NCBI GenBank assembly: GCA_015680685.1
Contig: MNCI01004113.1
Span: 951,147-1,015,146 of the forward strand
Direction of reading: 5' to 3'
Source of the DNA: Gnetum montanum
Lineage: Eukaryota; Streptophyta; Gnetopsida; Gnetales; Gnetaceae
Length of the DNA stretch: 64,000 nt
The position numbers were made by a program, and so were the translations under genes. This document shows positions 33,195 to 43,236 of this stretch, piece by piece (the first letter of the stretch is position 1; every line of letters begins with the position of its first letter). The notes beneath the pieces were generated by a model. The model was not told the DNA's origin and did not search any database. It saw nothing but the letters and a program-made list of their open reading frames with translations.

Positions 33195-34030
33195 TTTACC
33201 AGCTCACTTGGAATATGCATTTTTGTGAAATGGAAAGTTGGTAATTATCAATGCCACCCTTACTCCTGAACAGAAGAAGAAATTTCTGAAGGTGGTGAAC
33301 AAATGGGATGCTAGATTTGCATGGTCATATCCTAAGTTAACTGGAGTTGATCCTAGGGTCTGCCAACATCGGATCTATATTGACCCCTCCATGAAGCCAT
33401 GATGATAGCCACAAAGATTATTGAACCCCAAACTGAAGCAGGTCATCAAAGATAAAATCGAAAAATTGCTAAAGGCAAGGTTCATCTATTCTATTGCCAA
33501 TAGCGAACGGGTTAGCCCACTCGTTATTATGACAAAGAAAGGTCGCAAATGGAGGGTCTGTATTGATTTCTGATTTCTCAACATGGCTACCTTCAAGAAT
33601 CACTTCAACTCCCATTTGTGAACCAGGTGTTGGACACCATATCAGGGCACTGCTATTACAACTTTTTGGATAGTTGTAGTGGCTATAACCAAATCCAAAT
33701 AGCACCAGAGAACCAAGCCAAAACAACTTTCACAAGTTCATGGGGGGCTTTCACATACAAGAAGATGTCTTTTGGCCTGTGCAATGCACCTACCATGTTC
33801 CAACTCCTTGTCCTCAGCATTTTCTAGCAACAGATTGGCAATGGGGTAGAAGTCTTCATGGATGACTTCTCTACCTATGGGGCCACATTTGAGCAAGCCT
33901 TGGACCATCTTAAGCAGGTTCTGAAAAGGTGTGTAGACACTAATCTGCGACTCAATTGGCAAAAAAGCCATTTGATGGTCCAAGAAGGCATTGTGCTGGG
34001 GCATCACATCTCATAGATAGGGATTAGTGT
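33195..34030 (+). pseudogene. rt: Reverse transcriptase of G3
   Basis: FAWSYPKLTGVDPRVCQHRI precedes RVSPLVIMTKKGRKWRVCID. A one-base loss near 33610 shifts the frame through the palm. The catalytic block VFMDDFSTYG (33852-33881) is intact, followed by LDHLKQVLKRCVDTNLRLNW and QEGIVLGHHIS. FMDD with LKRC...LNW is characteristic of Athila RT. Confidence 0.88.
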
Positions 34031-34660
34031 GGACCCTGAAAAGATCAAGGTCATCCAAGGAATCACCCGCCAACCAAGCACCGTAAAAGATGTTTGGTCA
34101 TTCCTTGGCCACACTGGTTACTACAGGCACTTCATTGAAAACTTCTCGAAGATCGTCAAGCTATTGGTGGAACTTACAAAGAAGGATGCTCTATTCATCT
34201 GGACCAAGGAATGTGAATCTACATTCCAATTGCTTAAACAAAAACTCATAGAAACTCTAATTCTACAAGTACCTGATTGATCCAGGCCCATCCAAATCAT
34301 GATGAATGCATCTAATTACGCTTTGGGAGCTGTGCTTACACAGTGTGATAATCAAAAATATCCATATTATATCCACTGTGCAAGCCGTAGCATTGTGGGT
34401 GCTCAGCTTAACTACACCACCACCGAAAAGGAGTTGATGGCGATGGTTTTCACCTTGGAAAAATTCCAACAGTATGTGCTTGGATACAAGGTGTTCATGC
34501 ATACTGATCATAGTGCTATTCGATTCCTGATGAACAAACCAACGATGAGCCCCTGCATCATCCGATGGCTGGTGATTCTTTAGGAGTTTTATCTCATCAT
34601 GGTAGACCATAAGGGGACCAATAATGAGGTGGCTAACCACTTGTCTCGGTTACGATGAAA
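34031..34660 (+). pseudogene. rnh: RT thumb and RNase H of G3
   Basis: DVWSFLGHTGYYRHFIENFS, then IMMNASNYALGAVLTQC, LNYTTTEKELMAMVFTLEKF, and HTDHSAIRFLMNKP. The first catalytic Asp (usual pattern D-A-S-D) is Asn here, as in G4. Ends VANHLSRLR before a stop. Two stops within. Confidence 0.83.
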
Positions 34661-34819
34661 TGACACGGAAGAGGAGGAGCCCCTCTCCGACCAATTTCCA
34701 GATGAACTCCTCTTCACAGGTGCAGTCGATTCGCAAGTTCCCAAGGAATCCCCTTGGTTCAACTACATCCTCACCTACCTCACAACCCAGGAGTTGCTAA
34801 AGGAGTGGAACCATCAGCA

Positions 34820-35990
34820 GAAACAATAGTTTCTCCATAAGGCCAAGCATTTCATGGAAATCAACAGTCACCTTTACAAGGTATGTGCATATGGCCTAGT
34901 TCGATGGTGTGTCCCTAATGACAATACACTACGCATCCTCGAAGATGCTCACGAGGGTCCTTATGGGGGCCACTATGCTGGACGCCGCATAGTCATTAAG
35001 ATCCTACTTGCAAGATATTACTGGCCCACAATTTTTATGGATGCACAATGGTTTGCCCACTCCTACGAACAATGCCAAAAAGATGGTGGGCTGATGGCAT
35101 AGTTGGAGGAACCTCAACAGTGGATCCAGCCACTAGAGCCCTTCAACATCTGGGGCATCGACTTCATGGGGCCCATCATGCCCCTGTCAAATGAAAAGGC
35201 ATACATCATCATAGTCATGGACTACTACACAAAGTGGGCGGAAGCGATAGCCATCGTTGACTGTTCTTCCAACATCGCCGCATGATTTGTCCAACAACAA
35301 ATCATTAACAGGTTTGGAGTGCCACGTGCACTCATTTCTGAAAATGGGACTCATTTCATGGGTGTCACTTTTTAGAAACTCATGCAACACTTGGGAGTCA
35401 TCCATAAATTTACAACACCCTATCACCTCCAAGCTAACGGGCAGGCCGATGTCACCAATAGGGAGATCACCAAGATCCTTACCTGAACCATCAGTAAATA
35501 CAGGAGGGATTAGAGTACCAAACTTAATGATGCCCTATGGGCCTATCGCTCCACTTGGAAACTTCTTGTAGGGTAGTCTCCCTATGAGTTAGTGTGTGGA
35601 AAGTTACCAACACTTCCAAGTTAGGCCGAACTCTACACACTATTCATCGCCAATGACTTGGGCCTTGACCTCCCACTAGCACAATGCGAACGACTTATCA
35701 ATTTAAGTGTGCTAGATGAGAACCGATTAGTGGCCCTATCTTCAAATGAGATCCACAAGGCCTACAACAAAAAATGACATGATCTTAGGATTTGGAAGGT
35801 CACATTTAGATGTGGAGACAAGGTGTTGTATTGGAACCCCTCACGTGTATCTCAACCATCCAAGTTTCAAACACTGTGGGAGGGACCTTACATTGTCTCT
35901 GAAACCTTCCCATTTGGGGCCTTGCTTATCCACAAACCTAAGGACCCCACTAGAATGTAGTTGGTCAACCGCCAACAACTGAAACCTTTT
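34820..35990 (+). pseudogene. int: Integrase of G3
   Basis: Zinc-binding segment AHEGPYGGHYAGRR ... SYEQCQKDGG keeps both His but one Cys is Tyr. Core: [71 protein letters not shown]. The second catalytic position is Glu and the third is Asp, instead of Asp and Glu. The C-terminal part (VLYWNPSRV-like, then QLKPF) is frame-shifted. Several stops. Confidence 0.85.
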
Positions 35991-35994
35991 CATG

Positions 35995-38101
35995 AAATCC
36001 ACTCAACCAATGATCCTGCCTTGTCATCACCAGGACAACCTCGCTTTATTTTTCGCATCTCCTCCTTTCCACCCAGTCATGGGGGAGACCATCATCCCTG
36101 CTAACCCATTCCACTACACCCCTCACCATTTTGTAATTTTTTATTTTACACTTTTTTTTTCAACATCGTTCATACATTTGCCAATTCTTATTAATTTTTT
36201 CCTTTCTTTAATTATTTTCCATTTCTTTGTGTGTGTTTCATTTTTCATGTGATCACTAATGCATCATCTTATTGTCATCAGGTGTCTGGCGTTGATGGTT
36301 TTCATTGCGATGGGTAATGTAGAGTGGTCCACCTTGTTATTTGGCTCCCACCCTCACATGGTTGTCCTTGGACTTTATGTCTATTTTCAGCTCATAAAAT
36401 CGGCAGTGAGTCCATGTCATCCACCCATTCACCCACTCCATGATTTTTCTTCTATTGAGAACATGCAACCCCTTCACTTAAAAATATTTTAATTAATGTG
36501 TGACTTGTGTAGTTCCCAAACTCAGGGATGATTCAATGGTTTGAATCAAGTGTGACTTCAAGGGGAATGCAACATTCGCCACTCTCTCTTGTCCCCTGGG
36601 TTGCTGGTGTGTCCTTATGGATTTCCTACCACTTCACATTCTTCTCTCCAAGGAAGCTCTTGGGAAATCTGACCTTGCATGGTGTGGTCCTCATCAAAAA
36701 AAAACAAATAAACATGAGGATTCAAAGCACATCCCTTGGTCGAATGCATGTGATCATGCATGGGTCTTTGCATGGTGTGGTTCCCACAGTGAAAAAAAAA
36801 TCATGACATCACTATGTGTGAATTCAAAGCACACCCCTTAAACTGCCTCTCACAGGCCACAAGTACTAGTTATGGGACTTCCTTTGTCCCCTCTAACTTA
36901 GTCCCATTTCACTTCCTTCCTCTCACATTTGTTGGAGTGGTGGTTCTCTATGGGTGCATTCCTGCCTCCTAGGGAGATGATCGAGGCTTCATCTGTTGCT
37001 GCAATGTCCTTGTATGTAGATGGTTTTGGGTCTGAACTCAGGAATGGTTCTACTGGGTCACTTAACCACAACTGCACATGGGGTTTCATATGATCGATGA
37101 TCAGAATTTCCATTCTTTCATCTCTCTCTTCATCCATTTCTCTCCGTAACTCACCTCACTACCTATCTTATGTTGCAGAAGTTTGTCATGGTTTCCATGG
37201 GCTTCTCATGCCCTAGCAAGATCTCTTGGGTAGGAGTATTAACTGGAGACCACCATTTCTTGGACCCAGGGCCCACAAACCCAGGTGTTGAGGATATGTA
37301 GGGGCTACTAAGGTTATTTCCTACTATGGGGAGGACCCACCTACATATTCTTGGTCCTGCTTGTTAAGTCATCCATTATTTGGATTTCGTGGTTGATTAT
37401 TTTCTAGGTTTCATCACTCGATTTCTTCCCTGTGGAGTTCTTTTGTGTCACATTCTCCTATTTTTGACTATTTTTCAAGCCTTGATTCCCTTCCTCCTAT
37501 CCTCAGCCATGACTGGGCCTCTCATGTGCTTCAACCGCCCCAATTTGGCATTTCAAATTCATCATTTCGAGCTTTTTCTAGGTTGGTCAATGTTGGTCAA
37601 TGAGTGCACACACCTGGGTATACGGAGCCCCATATATGTAGCCCCCTACATATACACAGCCCTGTATACGCAACCCCGTTGATGTAGCACCCAACCCATA
37701 TATATATAGCCCTTGCACTTTCATTTTTCATCATTTGAAGCACAAATTGGGGGGAGATTTTGCCATTTTTTCTACCCAACTCTTCCTTACACACCTACGT
37801 TCTATCGCGTGTCCACATCAACCAATCCTTGCCCTTTTAAGCAACTAGAGGTATGCTCTTAGTCATGGGGGGTGAAGCCTATGTGTAATTAATTAATAAA
37901 TTAGTTAGTTAATTGCAAAAACAACCATTTAAACTTTAACTCATTCTTTGTTATTTTTGGCTCTAACCCATAAATCAACACTCCAGGAGACTTAAAGGAA
38001 TGCCTGTGCCAACAACATAACTTAGTCAAAATAAGAAGGTGTATAAGGACCATCTTGCACTACTTATGCATAGTCTAATGGGTGGTTATGTTTGATTGCA
38101 G
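35995..38101 (+). other. G3 spacer between integrase and second ORF
   Basis: Starts with CAGTCATGGGGGAGACC (about 36077), then T-rich sequence (TTTACACTTTTTTTTTC). Short frames here show no domain. Shared blocks: GGGGAGGACCCACC (37330) and TTAGTCATGGGGGG (37861). An LTR-like module lies at 37600-37715. Ends TTTGATTGCAG, a good 3' splice-site shape, directly before ATG at 38102. Confidence 0.6.
37600..37725 (+). promoter_or_regulatory. Internal U3-like module in G3 upstream of the second ORF
   Basis: Repeated GTAGCCC-type units (GGAGCCCCATA, GTAGCCCCCTA, ACAGCCCTGTA, CGTTGATGTAGCACCC) lead to CATATATATATAGCCCTT. The G3 LTR has the same order: CGTTGACGCAGCCC units, then TTATAAATAACAGGGCCTT. 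Together they suggest a second promoter serving the downstream ORF. Not proven. Confidence 0.5.
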
Positions 38102-40680
38102 ATGGCACCCAAGCCGAGGCATCCAAAGGATGAAGGACCATCACAACAGAGGGACAAGTGCCCACGAATGGGAAGGGGACAAGGAGGGCAATAACCAGAG
38201 CATGTGAAGGGCTCTCATGCGACTAGCCCCCTCCACAAAGGACCTGATGTGGAATCTTTCCATCAGATTCTCAAAGAGGAAATTCCTAGTGAGCAATCAC
38301 AAGGGGATGAGACTCTAGGGATAGCACCATGGCTTGAGGTCACCTTGACCCAAGCCTATCTTGATGCTATCAAGTCACGTGAGGTGCAACAGATGGTCCT
38401 CCAAGAGCTAAACTTTGGACCATTTCTCGAGAATTCTCCAGAAGAAGTGAGGCTCCGACTGTAAAACTCTCCAATGTGGCCAATCATCACAACTAGTGGT
38501 GAATGGTACTTAGCAGAGACCTATCTCTTCTGGACGAACTGGCAACCAGGGTCTACAGTAAGAATCAAAGACATTTATGTCTCTTACTCTTCGAAGGAAA
38601 TAGCACAGGCTCTGGGGTTGCTCGAAACCAAAGTAGATGTGGTGGAAATTTCAAAACAAGCTAACCCAGAGGTAAAGGCAGAATGGACCAAATGGTGCTA
38701 TGGGGTAGAGCATAAGGAATTCGGCTCTCTAACCACAGCGGAGAGGGTATACTCAAAGATCGCATCTTACCACTTGAGCCCAACGGTAAGACCCAGAAAA
38801 ATCATAGCCTTCTCCACTCATGCATGTGCTGCCTTGAGTGGAAATTTCCTAATGAGTCTTCCACAGCTATTGTTCTTGGAGATTGAAAAGAGGTTCACTA
38901 AGAGCAAATGTGAAAGATGAGCTCTCCCCTTTCCCTGCCTCATTTGAAAGTTGTGTAAATGGGTAGGGATAGCACGATACTCCAATGATATAATTCAACA
39001 TGTCCTAATTGCCTCCTGGCAAGAAATGATGAAGGATAAAACTCCTACCACCACACAGACAGAGGAGGAGCAGCAACCACCTCCACCATCTATACAAATA
39101 GTAAGGTCAAGCTTGCAAACCATTGTAGAACACATTTGTGAAATTTGACAAATGCTCTTGAGCTAGCAAGAGCAATCTGGCAGGACTAGTGGAGGAGAAG
39201 ACCCTTCAGTCTATGTCCTTGCAATGATCCACCTGGAGCAAGTGGCTCGATCAGTTAGCTTGCTTGAAAGAGCAGGGTCGATGTTCTCTACAACCCGAAC
39301 GCAAGTACCTGCATTAACATATCCTAGTATCTGAGAGGTAACAGTGACCCTAAACTGCTGCCGGATGTCTTCGACCTTCCATACAACATTACTGGAACCC
39401 AGTCAGAGTTGCTCTTGGCAAGGGGTAAGAGCCTCATTTTGGAAGGGCAACTTGAAACTGTTCAAGCCTTCTGTCAACGCTTGGCAATAGAAGTGGCCCA
39501 ATTAAGAACCCAACTTTTCGATCCAGCTCTCCTCAACCACGAAATCACTAGGGATGAAGCTTTTCAACAACTTCAGCTCAAACTTCAAATAGTTAAGGAT
39601 GAGCGAGAGTCAGCGATCTTTGATAAGTCCTTGGTAGACATTCAAGTATATAGTTTAAACAAGGACCTGACAGAGGTTTGCCAAGAGAATGTCTGATTGA
39701 CCATGGAGGTTCATCACCTGTGCAATGTTGGTGCAAAAAATGAACACATGAAAAATTTTATCCACCAACAGTAGGAAGAACTAGCCAGGGTGAATGCTGA
39801 TGTAAGAAGGCTAGCCGCTAAGAATCGAAATCTATCAATGGAGGAGGTTCGGGCATTGTTACAGAAATCTGCAATTGAAATTTCCACTTGGAAGAATGAG
39901 GTCCTAAAATTTGAAAACATCAAAAATCATTACAAGGACCAAGTGGGATTATAGAAGGAAGTAAATGAAAAGTAGATTCAAGTCACAAAGGCCAAAATGA
40001 TCCAAGTGCTCGAACAGCTCCGAGAAGGAGACGACGTATGGCAACCTATCTTTGATGGGTTGAATGCCTACAATTAAGTTGAAATCCATCTTAAGGAGCT
40101 GCATATTGAGGAGATGATGGAATATATGAAGCTTACCAACCTTCACTATGGAAACCTGGCTATGCTCATAGTCGAGACACCACAGTCAGATTTGGAAAAG
40201 CAAGTGGCCGCCTCGTATTCTCTATACAAGGGTGAGTTCCAGGCGCATAAAGCAACAAAGCAAAAATTGAGAACAACAAACATGGAACTCAAGGTTCTTC
40301 GCACGTGATTTAAAGGATAATGTATAGTTACAGAGAACATGGGCCATTGAAGGAATGACTACCAGCAACTACAGGCATCAATCTGAGCATTCAACATCGA
40401 ACGAAAGTAGTTTGCAACTTGGTTTGTCAACCTAAAAGAACTCTTCCCAGTGTTTCCATGCCCTTGGGAGGTTCCAGTTCCAGAACACATTAATGAAGCT
40501 ACTTGGATAGTGAACGATCCTATAAGCAAAGAAGAAAAAATGAGGGCTCTCTTGGAGGCTTTTTGGCTGCCTCCAAAAGTTGCAGCTACTACAGGACAGC
40601 CTTCATTCATGCCACCACTAACGCATGGGCCAGAGTCTAGAGAAGGTCCATCAAAACCACCACCCCTAAGGATGGTGTGA
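38102..40680 (+). pseudogene. Second ORF of G3: transposon-protein-like domain plus coiled coil
   Basis: MAPKPRHPKDEGPSQQ start, about 860 codons with a frameshift between 39148 and 39409 and several stops. N-terminal domain at 38300-38990: LQELNFGPFLEN, GEWYLAETYLFWTNWQPGS, VRIKDIYVSYSSKEIAQALG, TAERVYSKIASYHLSPTVRP, ALPFPCLI and KLCKWVGIARY, matching the domain in G2. The C-terminal half (39400-40310) is rich in heptad-like Leu, Glu, Lys and Gln (EGQLETVQAFCQRLAIEVAQ), predicting a coiled coil. It ends FPCPWEVPVPEHIN ... PPPLRMV. Such post-pol ORFs in Athila are sometimes called env-like, but I see no signal peptide or clear membrane helix. Function unknown. Confidence 0.65.
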
Positions 40681-40935
40681 TCTTTCCCAACAATTTTGTG
40701 CATCATTCTACATAGCAGAGACTCCAGGACTAGCAAGGTGTTCAATTTTATCTCTAAACAATGTCATTTTTTGTAACTTTTCCTTCTCTATAACTCCGGC
40801 ACTTGGTAAAATTAATGTTGTGTCATGTGTGTGTGTGTCATGTGTGTGTCAATTCATGTGCAATGTAAATAAAAGCTCATATGTTCCAAATTGTAGAGTG
40901 ACTCGAGGATGAGTTTTTACTTAGTCATGGAGGTA
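40681..40935 (+). other. 3' end of G3 internal region and polypurine tract
   Basis: About 250 noncoding bases with a GTGTGTGTGT stretch near 40825-40850. The tract TTAGTCATGGAGGTA runs into the LTR start at 40936. It should prime plus-strand synthesis. Confidence 0.65.
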
Positions 40936-41823
40936 TGATGGAGTGTCATTAGTTGATGCATTAACTAGGCCACGTATATGCGGTCGCATTGACGCAGCCC
41001 CATCGACGTAGCCCTCCATGCATCGATGTGGCCCCGTTTACACAAAGCTTATTTCGGCCTATAAATAAGAGGGCCTTCCACCTCATTTGGGTACCTTTCA
41101 ATTAGTTGTAGTGAAGCTCTTGTAGTTTGTTCCTGCAGGAGATAGAATACTTTCCAAGTACCCACAGCAGGTGTAAGAAAAGTGATCGGCTCTTTATTTG
41201 AGTGTTGATGTATCTGAGCCCATTGGCGTAAACGACAATAAAGATGAACTCTTCAAGCATTCCTTGCAGCATTTTGACTTAGTCATTTATTACATTCATT
41301 AGTTTAATATGTTTATGCTTTGATAGTTACTTAAGTTTCCGTTATTGTTATTTTAATCACTTTCGCTCTCTTACAAGTTTGTAAAGACCATAGGTACGAC
41401 CATCTCGAATGTAAACCCAACACTTGGTAACCCAGTGACGCTTAACGTCTGGTAACCCAGTAGTGTTTAGGGGATGCTCAGAATGCACCCGGAAGATGGA
41501 ATCGGATACTTATGCTAGGAGTAGTTAAGATTTAGATTAAGATAGTCTTAGATTACTTAATACTCTAGCCTTACTTTTCAAGATAATTAGATGCCAAAAG
41601 ATAAAGTAAAAAGATATAAAAATCATTAGCCTTAATCTCACTTAACCATCATAAGCAGAACATCACAAGTAATATTAGGAAGACAACAACCATTCTAACC
41701 CAAGGTTTCACTAGTTAGGGTCTAGTGTATGTTAAGTGCTTACAGTCTATAGAATTTGACTGAGTCGCATGTGAACGCCCGTGATTCGTATGGTTTGGTG
41801 TAGGGGTACCTAGCCACTCATCA
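40936..41823 (+). repeat. 3' LTR of G3 (888 bp)
   Basis: Starts TGATGGAGTG, ends CTCATCA, followed by GTACA. TATA box CTATAAATAAG at about 41059-41069. It keeps both TTGGTAACCCAG motifs (about 41425-41460) more intact than its partner. Confidence 0.9.
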
Positions 41824-41828
41824 GTACA

Positions 41829-42227
41829 TCAAAGCCAATCAAATGTTTCTGCAACTATAGTGTCCATGGGAGGTTCTAACTCCATCAAATATTGGAACAT
41901 CAACATTGACGGCACACAATCCCTGAATAGAAGAAGAAAAGCTTCAAGCACTCCTTCAGAGGTATCCATTATAAAAGCCTGGAGCACAAGATAAGAAGAA
42001 AAAGCCCATGGAGGAGCCACTGCCACCAGGGACCACATGAGTTCCAACAATTTTGTATTCTGTATTTTGTGTTGCTGTCCCAATTTTTTTTTTTTAATTC
42101 CACACTGTGGCATGAAATAATCCATAATTAGTCCATAATCCCATACCTATCCACTGTGTAAGTAAATGAACTTGTTTTTCATTTTTTTTTTGACTTGAGG
42201 ACGAGTTTTTATTTAATCATGGGGGTA
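41829..42227 (+). pseudogene. 3' part of G2 second ORF, UTR and purine tract
   Basis: After G3 the G2 ORF resumes: QCPWEVLTPSNIG at about 41866 matches FPCPWEVPVPEHIN in G3, and EEEKLQALLQ matches KEEKMRALLE. A stop follows GPPGTT-like residues at 42038-42040. Then T-rich and A-rich UTR, and TTAATCATGGGGGTA (about 42215-42227), the purine tract before the 3' LTR. Confidence 0.6.
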
Positions 42228-43081
42228 TGATGAATTATGATTTGCCAGGCCCCAATATCGGATACTCGATATCAGGTACACAATATCACAGCCTAGGTAA
42301 CAATATCATATACACGATATCGTGATTCTTGTGTTAGCCTACAAATATAACACTTAAGTGCACAGGAAGGAAGTCTTTTGGTAAGTCTTTAGGGTTGAGT
42401 CTTTTTGTCAGTTTTCAATTCCTTTTCCCAAGTGCATGCCCATAACGTGATGCTTGTAATTGTATGGAACCTTTGTTCAAGTGCGATGTACTTGGACATG
42501 CACAAAATCAGAAATAAAGATTGAGATTACTCCATCAATGCAACATTCACTTAGTTTTAAATTGTTTAATTGTTAATTATTATTTATTTTTTTCTTAATT
42601 AATATTTCTTTATTATCATTTGTTATTCCTATTGTTAATGTAGAATGAGTACATCTTAATCACGAACATTTAAGTGTAACTACTTGGTACCCCAGCGGCG
42701 TATCTAGTAGTCCTTAAGTAATGTGCGCTTCGTAACCCCAGAGTAATACACAAGGTCCATGATGTGTATAGATGATTAAGGATGAATGATCATCACACTT
42801 AGGCTAGTTAGATTTTACTTCATATTGCTTATTAGCTTAATCAAGATTATTTCTGATTTTCTCCAGGAGTAGCCTAGTGTTAGAAATCACATCACACACC
42901 TCACTCTAGACTAAACCATACGTGACAAGGAAAATACTGGTCCAGGTGGGAAAATAGTGAACTACGATTAACATGTAACTATCTAGGTACCACAACTAGT
43001 CTGTCTGCTGAGTTCGACCGAATTACGCGTACACACTTGTATGTGTATGGTTGAGCATAGGGGGTACCTTACTGCTCATTA
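42228..43081 (+). repeat. 3' LTR of G2 (854 bp)
   Basis: Starts TGATGAATTATG, ends CTCATTA (mutated from CTCATCA), followed by ATATG. It retains GATATCAGG, ACGATATCG and a TATA-like CTACAAATATAAC (about 42338). Confidence 0.88.
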
Positions 43082-43236
43082 ATATGGTATAATAAAATAT
43101 GTATTCATTAGAATATTAGTTTAAATATTAAATTTATATTTGAAGTTTTCCTCAAAAAAGATTTCAATTTTTCTATGTAAAAATGTTTCCAATAAAATTA
43201 TTTTCTCAACTAATGTGCAAAGAGAGGGGTAAAACA
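43082..43236 (+). other. Right part of copy B 3' noncoding region and polypurine tract
   Basis: Resumes the sequence of 10708-10860 of copy A after G2. AAAGAGAGGGG (43219-43229) is the tract; LTR R3 starts at 43237. Confidence 0.75.

Larger units (their letters stand above)
28878..41823 (+). mobile_element. G3: Athila-like Ty3 element with gag, pol and second ORF (decayed)
   Basis: 12,946 bp, bounded by GTACA at 28873-28877 and 41824-41828. LTRs of 887 and 888 bp, tRNA-Asp primer site, gag, protease, RT with the FMDDFSTYG motif typical of Athila, RNase H, integrase, a 2-kb spacer and a second ORF. Inserted in the second ORF of G2: the sequences on either side correspond to neighbouring positions in G3's own second ORF. 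All frames are interrupted. Confidence 0.9.
22232..43081 (+). mobile_element. G2: Athila-like Ty3 element, pol-less, carrying G3
   Basis: LTRs of 855 and 854 bp, a decayed tRNA-Asp primer site, a Gag region, a long spacer, a second ORF and a purine tract, bounded by ATATG duplications. Removing G3 leaves about 7.9 kb. Gag is followed directly by the post-integrase type of sequence (AGTCATGGGGGATG at 25553), with no protease, RT, RNase H or integrase. It needed enzymes from another element. Gag resembles that of G1, G3 and G4 in the core but has different ends, so it is a separate subfamily. Confidence 0.85.

Noticed and set aside
36500-36841. Small ORFs after the G3 integrase as an env-type gene
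   Set aside because: Short overlapping frames without signal peptide or conserved counterpart in G4; treated as spacer.
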